A program made the translations under genes and the position numbers. 64,000 nucleotides of DNA, taken from contig NZ_JACJOT010000013.1 of the NCBI RefSeq assembly GCF_014695715.1, positions 434,001 to 498,000 on the forward strand, read 5' to 3'. Positions 8,855 to 16,712 of this stretch are shown here, piece after piece. The notes under the pieces were generated by a model, which made no database searches, was not told the origin of the DNA, and worked only from the letters and a program-made list of their open reading frames with translations. Source of the stretch: Microcoleus sp. FACHB-68. Lineage in GTDB: Bacteria; Cyanobacteriota; Cyanobacteriia; Cyanobacteriales; Oscillatoriaceae. How positions within the stretch are numbered: the first letter of the stretch is position 1; each line of letters starts with the position of its first letter.

Positions 8855-10873
8855 ATGGACACTCCCCGCCTACATCCAGACACCATTGAAGAAGTTAAGC
8901 AACGCGTTGATATTGTCGATGTTATCTCCGAACACGTCGTACTGCGAAAGCGCGGGAAGGATTATGTGGGTTTGTGTCCTTTCCATGAGGAAAAATCACC
9001 CAGCTTTACAGTAAGTCCTGGCAAGCAAATGTACTACTGCTTTGGCTGTAATGCCGGCGGTAATGCGATTGGATTTCTCAAGGAAGTGGGGAAGCAATCC
9101 TATAGCGATGTCGTATTAGATTTGGCGAAGCGGTATCAAGTGCCGATTAAAACCCTGCAAGCCGAACATCGGCAGGAATTTCAGCGCCAAATTTCCATCA
9201 GAGAGCAATTGTATGAAATTCTAGCGATCGCATCCAGTTTTTACCAGCACGCGCTCACGCAACCTCAAGGCAAATTGGCGCTGGATTACCTACAATCTGA
9301 GCGGCAACTGAGCCAAGAAACGATTCAGCAGTTTCAGCTAGGTTACGCGCCTGCCGGCTGGGATACGCTTTACCGCTATCTGGTGGAAGTGAAACAGCAG
9401 CCGGTGCAGTTGGTGGAACAAGCCGGTTTAATTGCACCGCGCAAGTCGGGAAGCGGCTATTATGATCGATTTCGTGAGCGTCTGATTATTCCCATTCACG
9501 ATATCCAAGGACGAACGATCGGGTTTGGCGGCAGAACTTTGACGGATGAGCAACCGAAATACCTCAATTCTCCGGAAACTGAGCTATTTGATAAAGGCAG
9601 AACGCTGTTTGCCCTAGATAAAGCCCGAAATGCGATTTCTAAAGAAGATCAAGCGGTGGTAGTAGAGGGATATTTTGATGCGATCGCGCTTCACGCTGCC
9701 GGTATTGCCAATGTTGTGGCTTCTTTGGGAACTGCTCTGAGTTTAGATCAAGTACGTCAGCTGCTACGCCACACAGAATCGAAGCAAATTGTGCTTAATT
9801 TTGATGCGGATAAAGCCGGCACGAATGCGGCAGACAGAGCAATTGGAGAAATTTCGGATTTGGCTTATCGAGGTGAAGTACAGTTACGAATTCTTAATAT
9901 TCCCGAAGGTAAAGATGCGGATGAATTTCTCAAAACTTATTCTTCCCAGCAGTATCGAGAACTTTTAGCAAATGCTTCTCTGTGGCTTGATTGGAAAATT
10001 CAGCAAACTTTGCTTGAGCGCAACTTGACACAAGCGGATCAGTTTCAGCAAGTGGCGACGGCAATGGTAAAGTTACTGTGCAATATTTCTAATGATAATC
10101 AGCTCACTCATTACATTAATCGCTGTGCCGAACTTTTGAGCCAAGGAGACTCTCGCCGGCAACCTTTGTTAGCTGATAATCTTCTGAGTCAAATTGTTCG
10201 TTACTGCGACGAACTTCTCAGCCATGATGAGTCGTGCCGGTTTGCGCCGTTTATCGAAAGTCGCTTACAACAAAATAAGCGACGTTTCGTGCGTCGTGCC
10301 GGCACCCCCAAGTCAAATCCGGATCAAGCACTTCCGCTTTCTTCTGAACGCAATCTTTTAGAAAAAGCCGAAGCTTTACTGCTGCTGATTTATCTTCACT
10401 ACCCCGAACACCGGCAGGCTGTAATGGATGCTTTAGAGGAACGAGATTTAGAATTTAGTTTATCTCATCATCGATTTTTATGGCGGCAAATTTCAGAGAT
10501 TCCCGCTGCCGGCTCAACACCGGCACAGCTTATTTCGACGCTTCAAGATCGTTGCTTGGAGTTGTCTGAGGATATGGCTGTTATTTCTCCCCTATTTTAT
10601 TTAGATGAAAGAACAAAACAGGAAATTCTGCGTACTCCGCTGGTTATTCGCGCTGCTGCTGCTTCTATAGAGCGGGTAATGTGTGAGAAACGCTATCGTT
10701 TATTTCTGGATTTATGGCGCAATACAGACAGCAAAGCAAATCCTGATCTTTTTGAGTCTTATTTACAGCAACTTTATGCGGAACAAGCTCGCATTCAAGA
10801 ATTAGATCGGCAGCGTCATACTACGTTTTCTGATTTGGTACAGTTACCTTGGATCGGGAATTTTGTATCTTAG
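8855..10873 (+). CDS. dnaG: DNA primase DnaG
   Basis: 672 residues, full length for bacterial primase, which makes RNA primers for replication. The N-terminal CHC2 zinc finger is present with ligands C41, H44, C62 and C65 (CPFHEEK, then YYCFGCNAGG). The RNA polymerase core with TOPRIM fold follows: the EGYFDAI glutamate and the NFDADKAG acidic motif are intact. The C-terminal third (about 440-672) is the less conserved DnaB-helicase-binding region. The ATG is preceded by ordinary AT-rich sequence. No intein or frameshift is visible. Confidence 0.97.
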   Translation: MDTPRLHPDTIEEVKQRVDIVDVISEHVVLRKRGKDYVGLCPFHEEKSPSFTVSPGKQMYYCFGCNAGGNAIGFLKEVGKQSYSDVVLDLAKRYQVPIKTLQAEHRQEFQRQISIREQLYEILAIASSFYQHALTQPQGKLALDYLQSERQLSQETIQQFQLGYAPAGWDTLYRYLVEVKQQPVQLVEQAGLIAPRKSGSGYYDRFRERLIIPIHDIQGRTIGFGGRTLTDEQPKYLNSPETELFDKGRTLFALDKARNAISKEDQAVVVEGYFDAIALHAAGIANVVASLGTALSLDQVRQLLRHTESKQIVLNFDADKAGTNAADRAIGEISDLAYRGEVQLRILNIPEGKDADEFLKTYSSQQYRELLANASLWLDWKIQQTLLERNLTQADQFQQVATAMVKLLCNISNDNQLTHYINRCAELLSQGDSRRQPLLADNLLSQIVRYCDELLSHDESCRFAPFIESRLQQNKRRFVRRAGTPKSNPDQALPLSSERNLLEKAEALLLLIYLHYPEHRQAVMDALEERDLEFSLSHHRFLWRQISEIPAAGSTPAQLISTLQDRCLELSEDMAVISPLFYLDERTKQEILRTPLVIRAAAASIERVMCEKRYRLFLDLWRNTDSKANPDLFESYLQQLYAEQARIQELDRQRHTTFSDLVQLPWIGNFVS

Positions 10874-10901
10874 ATTGTTTGTGGGTGTTGATAGGTTTTA
10901 A

Positions 10902-10936
10902 TTTTTAACCGCAGATGAACGCAGATAAACGCAGAT
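10902..10936. repeat. Dispersed CAGAT intergenic repeat, copy 1
   Basis: Contains TTTTTAACCGCAGATGAACG followed by further GCAGATAAAC units. The same core, TTTTTAACC(A/G)CAGAT with 10-base spaced CAGAT copies, recurs near 22913, 32034, 34075, 34851 and 51044 in both orientations. It lies just after the dnaG stop. Confidence 0.7.
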
Positions 10937-11020
10937 GTTTGCGATAGCTTAATTTCGTTAATGGAGATTAAAGATGCCGGCACGGGTAATGTCTATGGCA
11001 GCATCACCCGTGCCACATCA

Positions 11021-11530
11021 TTAATCACAGTAAAGCGTTTCACGCGTATCTCTACCCGTGACTGGATTTTTCCCTGTCGCTATCTGACAAAGCAATTTCT
11101 GGGTATCCTCGCGCAGCAGCACATCGGTAAAATCTGCGCCGTCAATTGTGGCACCTTCAAATTTGGTGTTAAAAGCGAAGGCACCTTCTAAAATTGCGTT
11201 GGATAAATTGACTTTGGTAAAACGAGCAGTGTCTAAGGTGGCGTTTCGCATATCCGCCCCCTCAAAATTTGCTCCATCCAGATACGCTCCAAACAAGCTA
11301 ACGCCCTGCAGATTGGTATGGCTGAAATTGCTACCGCGCAGGTTGGCTTTGTTAAAGCTGGAGTCTGTCAGGTTTTTGCCTGAGAAATCCATGTTGACGA
11401 GAATTTCTTTGTCGTATTCATTCGCAAACGCAGGGGTTGCTATAGCGCCAAGGGCTGTCAGGCAGGCGACAGTGCACAAGAGTGCGCTGAGGAGGATTGC
11501 TGGGATACGCTTAATAAAGCTATGATTCAT
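11021..11530 (-). CDS. Exported pentapeptide-repeat protein
   Basis: 169 residues from the ATG at 11530. A clear Sec signal peptide (MNHSFIKRIP, hydrophobic stretch, cleavage near PAFA/NEYD) is followed by about 19 pentapeptide repeats of the A(D/N)LxX type (for example ANLRG, SNFSH, TNLQG, ANFEG), which form a right-handed quadrilateral beta helix. The C-terminal tail has two cysteines. Cyanobacterial and chloroplast proteins of this shape reside in the thylakoid lumen or periplasm; their biochemical role is unclear. A GTG 20 codons upstream (11590) is possible but would bury the signal peptide, so I prefer the ATG. Confidence 0.8.
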   Translation of the reverse strand: MNHSFIKRIPAILLSALLCTVACLTALGAIATPAFANEYDKEILVNMDFSGKNLTDSSFNKANLRGSNFSHTNLQGVSLFGAYLDGANFEGADMRNATLDTARFTKVNLSNAILEGAFAFNTKFEGATIDGADFTDVLLREDTQKLLCQIATGKNPVTGRDTRETLYCD

Positions 11531-11680
11531 TCGGTTTTTAGGTTGATAGGAAACCTTATCCTTAACAGGGTATAGCCGGCAGGCTGCCACTGTTTGATGA
11601 GGGGAATAAAAGTAACGACTGTTACCGATGCTTCCTATCTCGTAATCCTACCAGTTAAATGAACGCTGTGAGTTTGCTTT

Positions 11681-12217
11681 ATGCCAAGCTTTCCCTCATC
11701 CCCGTCTGCCGGCGAGAACCGTAAACCTGACACCGGCACGCTTGGGGAAAATTTGGTGGCTGTGTGGTTGCAGCAGCGCGGTTGGGTAATTCTACGCCGG
11801 CGGTGGCGCTGCCGGTGGGGAGAGATTGATCTCATTGCTCAGCAAGCGAGTAAATCTGAGTGTCGATTGCAGGAGACAGCCTTGGCGTTTGTGGAAGTTA
11901 AGACTCGTCGCCGGTGGAATTGGGATGCCGGCGGACTTTTGGCTATCACTGAGCAAAAGCAAGCAAAACTGAGGAAAGCGGCTGGGATGTTTTTGGCAGA
12001 GTGCCCGGAGTTGGCTGATTTACCCTGCCGATTTGATGTGGCGCTTGTTAGCTTTCAGCCACTCGCGCCTAAGCAAATACAAGATTGTGAAATAGGGACG
12101 GATGCCGGCACTTACGCTTTCGGGCAACCAATTATATTAGGTCAATCCGTCTTCGCTCCAGGTTGCAAACTCACGCTTATCGATTACATTGAGTCAGCTT
12201 TTGCTGAAGACGGTTAA
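11681..12217 (+). CDS. YraN family (UPF0102) endonuclease-like protein
   Basis: 178 residues with the YraN/UPF0102 pattern: GxxGExLAxxWLxxxG (LGENLVAVWLQQRG), the acidic motif WGEIDLIA, and FVEVKTRR. Together these make the E-D-ExK active-site set of the restriction-endonuclease-like fold. The family is near-universal in bacteria and linked to DNA processing, but its substrate is not established. The N-terminal 18 residues are Ser/Pro-rich and longer than usual, and a C-terminal extension from about residue 130 follows the catalytic core. Confidence 0.88.
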   Translation: MPSFPSSPSAGENRKPDTGTLGENLVAVWLQQRGWVILRRRWRCRWGEIDLIAQQASKSECRLQETALAFVEVKTRRRWNWDAGGLLAITEQKQAKLRKAAGMFLAECPELADLPCRFDVALVSFQPLAPKQIQDCEIGTDAGTYAFGQPIILGQSVFAPGCKLTLIDYIESAFAEDG

Positions 12218-12239
12218 GTAAGCTCAACACTCACAACCC

Positions 12240-12647
12240 TTAAGCTAGCGTTTCCGGGCAGTATCCTAATCCTTTTACAAACTGCCGGCGAAATTCTTCA
12301 ATTTCTCCACGATCTGGATGTCCGTGAGAAACCACTGCCACTTGATAGCGACGCATGACATCAATCGGAGATTGTCCGTTTTCTAAGCTCCACAGCGCCA
12401 TTTGCAGCCTAATTCCGGGCATATAGGAAATTCCTACTTCATTCATGAACGCTCGAAAGTCGCCATCAGTCTGGGATTCTAACGGCTGGCTCATCTTGAC
12501 CCGAATTACCCAGCCATCTATCTGATGAATAACGCTCATGAACTCCACGGGAAGATGGCGTGCGCTGTGCAGGTACTCAGCGACTCTCAGGGTCAAGCTG
12601 GCATTGGCAAGGTAATAAAGGTATTCCATCTTTTCGGGGGTCTGCAT
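12240..12647 (-). CDS. Conserved cyanobacterial hypothetical protein
   Basis: 135 residues, soluble, no signal peptide or membrane segment. I do not recognise a named domain. It begins MQTPEKMEYLYYLANASLTL, has mixed alpha/beta character with a central IHQIDGWVIRVKM strand-like segment and a charged C-terminal third (RGEIEEFRRQF). It converges on the yraN-like gene, 22 bases away. Codon use looks native. No function is proposed. Confidence 0.6.
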   Translation of the reverse strand: MQTPEKMEYLYYLANASLTLRVAEYLHSARHLPVEFMSVIHQIDGWVIRVKMSQPLESQTDGDFRAFMNEVGISYMPGIRLQMALWSLENGQSPIDVMRRYQVAVVSHGHPDRGEIEEFRRQFVKGLGYCPETLA

Positions 12648-13612
12648 ACGCTACTGTTATATTGTCGCGAAGTGCCAGTGCTTATGACTACGGGAAAAGC
12701 CCGATCTTTAATGGGTAAGTTTCCCCAATTCACTTCCTCATTAAACATTTTTATTCTAGAAAATAATAAAATTATCTTTAGTCATCTAGCTAAAGATATA
12801 TTTTTGAAGTTTGCACTTCAATATTTTTAAGCGGTCTGTAGCGTTGAGGCTTCCCTTGGCACTGCCGGCTTGCGATCGCTGATTTCTAAATATTTTTTTT
12901 ATTTTTACAGAAAACGCGCTCATTTTATATTTGAAATTTTAGGCAGAATCGGATTTAACGGTTAAAACGCAAAGGTTGCCGCTTATTCTTTCTCGCGAAT
13001 CCATGAATGAGACACGCTTTCAAAGCAGATAATTTTTTGTCAGAGAGCCGGTATTTTTGCTCAAGGGCAAAGCAATCATCGTAATTCTGTACTTCCAAAC
13101 TTTTTACACAAGCCCGCTATCTGCTAGAAGTTTTCCCTCTTTTTTTAAGGAAAGCGGTAGCTTTTGACACTCTATAGCAATATCTAATCATTCCTTACAA
13201 TTTAGTTGCAATAATTTAATGTAACGCCGTGTTAAGCTATTGGGCTTTTTGAGAATATTTTCTATTTATTCAACGAACTTACGTGATTTGAAGCCTTTAA
13301 TAGGATAAAATCAATTTTCTAGAATCAAGGGAGCTGTCTGACTACTTACAAAAAAGTCTGGCAGTGAACGCTTAACACCTGATTCTACCGTCGGCGTTGT
13401 GTGAAGAACAAAAGAAAAAACAGAATTTTTCACCGGCTCGATTTCAATTTTGATAAATTTTTGTAACGGCTGCCAAATGGGCGAATTGCAAATTTTGACA
13501 AAGAAATAGATATAGGAGATAATTACAAGGTTTTTCGGTTAAATTTCCCCATCTTCCCCCATCCAGACGAACACCGAGGGAAGCGAGTACAACCTTGTTA
13601 GAAGCGAATAAT
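12648..13612. other. Long intergenic region upstream of queA
   Basis: About 960 bases without a supportable gene. It has an A/T-rich block near 12740-12830, a HIP1 octamer (TTGCGATCGCTG, about 12870) and several short hairpins, none with a clear T-tail. It must contain the promoters of queA (rightward) and of the minus-strand hypothetical (leftward). A reading frame at 12525-12830 overlaps the neighbour in antisense and looks spurious. A small RNA gene is possible, but I see no family signature. Confidence 0.5.
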
Positions 13613-14770
13613 ATGCCGATCCACTCCTCATCTGTTAATTCACCCGCAGCCGGCAGTGAATGGGATCGGTCATTGATGGCTTATGATTACGAACTTCCAG
13701 CGGATCGAATTGCTCAAAATCCAGCCGTGCCCAGAGATAGCTCCCGCTTGCTGGTGGTAGATTCCCCCACTGAACACAGCCATCGGATTTTTCGGGATTT
13801 AGCCGATTTGCTCAAGCCGGCAGACTTGCTGGTACTCAACAACACCCGCGTTATCCCAGCCCGATTGTATGGACGCAAACCCACCGGCTCTGTGGTCGAA
13901 GTGCTGTTACTAGAGGAGCGGCAGGAGAACATCTGGCTGGCTTTAGTCAAACCGGGGAAGCGCTTCAAAGCCGGCTCAAAAATAGAATTTGAACCCCAAA
14001 AATCTTCAAATTCCCCAATTTCAAGCCGGTTGAGCGCCACAGTTGTCGGCACAGATGAAGCAACCGGCGGGCGCTTGCTGCACTTCGAGCTTCCAGAAGC
14101 CATCCCCCTGAGCCAGATGTTAGAAGCATTCGGCTATATGCCCCTGCCGCCCTACATCACCAACTCGGCTGCCTCACCGGCACAGTATCAAACCGTCTAC
14201 GCCCAGCAACCAGGGGCAGTTGCGGCACCCACGGCTGGGCTGCACTTTACTGACGAATTATTTGGCCGGTTGGCTGAACGCGGCATCAATCACGCATTTG
14301 TGACGCTGCACGTTGGCGTGGGGACATTTCGACCTGTGGAGGTTGAGGACGTGACAACCCACAAGATGCATGAAGAATGGGTAGAGGTGCCGGCAGCCAC
14401 CGTAGAAGCGATCCGTCAGACGCAGCAGAAGGGAGGGCGGATCATTGCAGTGGGCACTACCGTGGTGCGATCTCTGGAGGGGGCGGCTGCGAATGGCCGG
14501 CTACAACCGTTTTGCGGTAAGACCAATTTGTTTATCTATCCCGGCTATCGGTGGCGAGTCGTGGAGGGGCTAATTACGAATTTTCACTTGCCCCGATCTA
14601 GCTTGTTGATGCTGGTGAGTGCGTTGGTGGGGCGTGAGCGCTTGCTGGATTTGTATCGGGATGCAATTGAGCAGGAGTATCGTTTTTACTCGTTTGGCGA
14701 TGCGATGATAATTTTGCCGGCGGCACGCATAGCAGGAATTGCTAATGATAGTGATCGTGCTAATGGCTAA
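13613..14770 (+). CDS. queA: tRNA preQ1(34) S-adenosylmethionine ribosyltransferase-isomerase
   Basis: 385 residues from ATG 13613. QueA transfers the ribosyl part of S-adenosylmethionine to preQ1 at tRNA position 34, giving epoxyqueuosine. Signatures are intact: YDYELPxxxIAQxPxxxRDxSRLLV near the start, [14 protein letters not shown], and [13 protein letters not shown], then [13 protein letters not shown] and [21 protein letters not shown] at 13595 is an alternative start. The stop codon lies inside a heptamer repeat. The gene contains six GCCGGC sites, an extreme local density. Confidence 0.96.
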   Translation: MPIHSSSVNSPAAGSEWDRSLMAYDYELPADRIAQNPAVPRDSSRLLVVDSPTEHSHRIFRDLADLLKPADLLVLNNTRVIPARLYGRKPTGSVVEVLLLEERQENIWLALVKPGKRFKAGSKIEFEPQKSSNSPISSRLSATVVGTDEATGGRLLHFELPEAIPLSQMLEAFGYMPLPPYITNSAASPAQYQTVYAQQPGAVAAPTAGLHFTDELFGRLAERGINHAFVTLHVGVGTFRPVEVEDVTTHKMHEEWVEVPAATVEAIRQTQQKGGRIIAVGTTVVRSLEGAAANGRLQPFCGKTNLFIYPGYRWRVVEGLITNFHLPRSSLLMLVSALVGRERLLDLYRDAIEQEYRFYSFGDAMIILPAARIAGIANDSDRANG

Positions 14771-14831
14771 TGGCTAATGGTCGATCAAGCTTTGCTTTCA
14801 ATTGTCAACGATTAGCGATTAGCCTTTAGCC
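14759..14831. repeat. Inverted heptamer (TAATGGC) repeat between convergent genes
   Basis: The end of queA runs into three heptamer steps of GCTAATG type (14759-14780). A complementary set, GATTAGC twice plus a variant, lies at 14809-14831. The arms can fold into an imperfect hairpin between queA and the convergent rpmF. The queA stop codon is itself part of the repeat. Heptanucleotide tandem repeats (STRR) are a known class in cyanobacteria. Confidence 0.55.
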
Positions 14832-14846
14832 CAACTGCTTTGCTGA

Positions 14847-15020
14847 TTATTCTTCGTCGTCATCCTCCTGATCGGGTGGATAAACAAAGCTGGAGCGTTT
14901 CGTTAAAATCGACTTGCCTAGGGAGAGGGCTTTCTGCGCTTGCTGGACTGCTTTGTGCTTCCAGGTTGCTTTACGCTTATCGCGCTTGGATTTTGATGTT
15001 TTCTTCTTAGGGACGGCCAT
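14847..15020 (-). CDS. rpmF: 50S ribosomal protein L32
   Basis: 57 residues. It begins [20 protein letters not shown], the classic bL32 start, and continues with [10 protein letters not shown]. As in other cyanobacteria and chloroplasts, it ends in a short acidic tail ([10 protein letters not shown]) and lacks the C-terminal zinc-binding cysteines seen in many bacteria. It converges on queA. The leader contains one arm of a long inverted repeat. Confidence 0.96.
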   Translation of the reverse strand: MAVPKKKTSKSKRDKRKATWKHKAVQQAQKALSLGKSILTKRSSFVYPPDQEDDDEE

Positions 15021-15038
15021 GACAGTAAGTGCTGCTAA

Positions 15039-15146
15039 TTTTTGACAATTCCCTATTGTAAGGCATTCTCTGCCGGTTAGCAGGTTTTTGGGGAAAACTC
15101 CATTCTGCCCCCTAAAGTGTGATAACAGGAGTGGGAATTGTCAAAA
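15039..15146. repeat. Inverted repeat flanking the rpmF upstream region
   Basis: TTTTTGACAATTCCC at 15039-15053 is matched by GGGAATTGTCAAAA at 15133-15146, a 14-bp perfect inverted pair about 80 bases apart, 19 bases upstream of the rpmF start. It could be a pair of binding sites for one regulator or the ends of a small decayed element. TTGACA within the arm also resembles a -35 box. Confidence 0.5.
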
Positions 15147-15239
15147 TTATTATGGATAGCCAAGCCAAGCATTCTAAAACATGGGAAATTAGATAACCTA
15201 GGTTGGTTAGAGCAAAGCGAACCTTGCGTTTTACTTCGA

Positions 15240-16235
15240 TTAAACGTTGCCGGTTGGGATGCTGCTAACTAACTGCTGGCAAAGTGTGTTTAAAAGAGTA
15301 TCGTTCTTATCAATCATATCTTGTGCAAGGCGTTTCAGGCCGATGATATTTCTGGAATTCGCATCATCCAGATGATTGCCAACATCCCCCAGTAAGCTAG
15401 TTTGAAAGCGGTAATAACGATTGGTTCCTTCTTCTAGAGCCGGCAATAAAAGCCTGAGTTGATAGTCTACCGTATCGCTGCTGCCATCAAAAACAACGTG
15501 AAGAATGGGTTGCGCCCATTGAAGCAGTCCCCAGTCCTTTACTTTATCGTAAAAAAGTCTGGTACTTAGCTCTCCTGTTCCCAATGAGACAACGAGAAAA
15601 TCAGTGGCATTTGGATAAGTATCTTTAGCTTCCACATAGGCACACATGGCGGGGTTGTTGGCATAAACACCTCCATCAATTAATGCATAGTAATCTGTTA
15701 GATCATGGTTTTCTAATTTGAGCGGTTCAAAATAAGTCGGTGCAGCCGAAGTAGCCCGCGCCACTTTTCTCATGGGAAAATCCCGCTCATAGTCATTTTT
15801 AGCTTTTCGGCTTTTAAAAAAATGGGGCCGGCGCTGCTCAATATCATAGCTGGGAACGATAATTTCGGTCAGAGCTTCACTTAAACGGGTGTTACCAAAA
15901 TACTTTTCTAAAACGGATTCAATGCCGTCTGCTGGATATTTTTCGTCTGTTAAAGCTCTCAGTTTTGCAAAAGTTTTAGGTGAAAAAATTGTCTCACCTT
16001 CTTCTTCATACATTCTGACTAAATTTTCAGCTTTGTACTGAGGTTGTTTGCTATTTCTTTTTGGTTTTGTTAAAGCCAATGCCAACAGCCCTCCTGTTGA
16101 GGTGCCCGCAATTAAATCAAACATCTCTGAAATTCGCTTTTGCGTTCTAGCTTCTATTTCAGCTAAAACCATCGCTGGAATAATTCCGCGAATTCCGCCT
16201 CCATCAATTGCTAGAACTTTAACTACATTTGACAT
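15240..16235 (-). CDS. Patatin-like phospholipase
   Basis: 331 residues of the patatin/PNPLA fold. DGGGIRG (11-17) forms the oxyanion hole, GTSTGG carries nucleophile S46, and DGG (D187, in LIDGGVYANNP) completes the Ser-Asp dyad. There is no signal peptide, so a cytoplasmic or membrane-surface lipid acyl hydrolase is expected. This subfamily (CBASS effectors such as CapV, and stand-alone lipases) often starts VLAIDGGGIRG. No cGAS-like cyclase sits beside it, so a defence role is not supported. The gene stands alone with its own AT-rich upstream region. Confidence 0.9.
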   Translation of the reverse strand: MSNVVKVLAIDGGGIRGIIPAMVLAEIEARTQKRISEMFDLIAGTSTGGLLALALTKPKRNSKQPQYKAENLVRMYEEEGETIFSPKTFAKLRALTDEKYPADGIESVLEKYFGNTRLSEALTEIIVPSYDIEQRRPHFFKSRKAKNDYERDFPMRKVARATSAAPTYFEPLKLENHDLTDYYALIDGGVYANNPAMCAYVEAKDTYPNATDFLVVSLGTGELSTRLFYDKVKDWGLLQWAQPILHVVFDGSSDTVDYQLRLLLPALEEGTNRYYRFQTSLLGDVGNHLDDANSRNIIGLKRLAQDMIDKNDTLLNTLCQQLVSSIPTGNV

Positions 16236-16712
16236 GGTGTTATCCTCAAAAAAACTAGCAACATTTACCTATCAAGTGGCAGCATCTGTGAATCTTTCCA
16301 CTTTGAGAAGCTAGGGTAAATTCTTAATTTTAGCTTCTCTTTTGTGATAACCTTCTTTATTCCTTAACAAGGTTTTTCAGCGTGGGGTTCACAACCGGCA
16401 CTTAAGATGAGTGTTAAAGTAACATACCGGGTACAATCGCGCCAAGAGGGGTGTGAACTCTGTTACTTGTATCATTCTTTGAGCAATTCCTCACGACTGA
16501 AACCGGCTTCATCAGTAAATTCTCTTAAAACTGCATCATTGTCGGCATTTTTGGATAGATTGAACCCTGCTTTAGGCACTGGCGAAGATATGGAAATGGC
16601 ATAACTGCTTTAATTGTAGATATTTTGATAATTTTAAAATAGATATTTTATTATTTTATTATTTTTAACAGAAACCCGTCTCTAATCCAGTCAACTTCCT
16701 CTCCCTCAGCAC
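16236..16712. other. Intergenic region with a possible 35-codon remnant
   Basis: No solid gene. On the minus strand, 16472-16579 from a GTG encodes 35 residues ending DAVLREFTDEAGFSREELLKE, which has the look of a real helical protein tail. The frame is closed upstream by TAA and no ribosome-binding site is seen. It may be a tiny gene or the 3' end of a lost one. A plus-strand frame at 16407-16604 overlaps it and looks accidental. Confidence 0.35.

Noticed and set aside
12525-12830. Plus-strand frame of 101 codons
   Set aside because: Half of it is antisense to the hypothetical gene at 12240-12647 and the rest is A/T-rich with no protein-like pattern.
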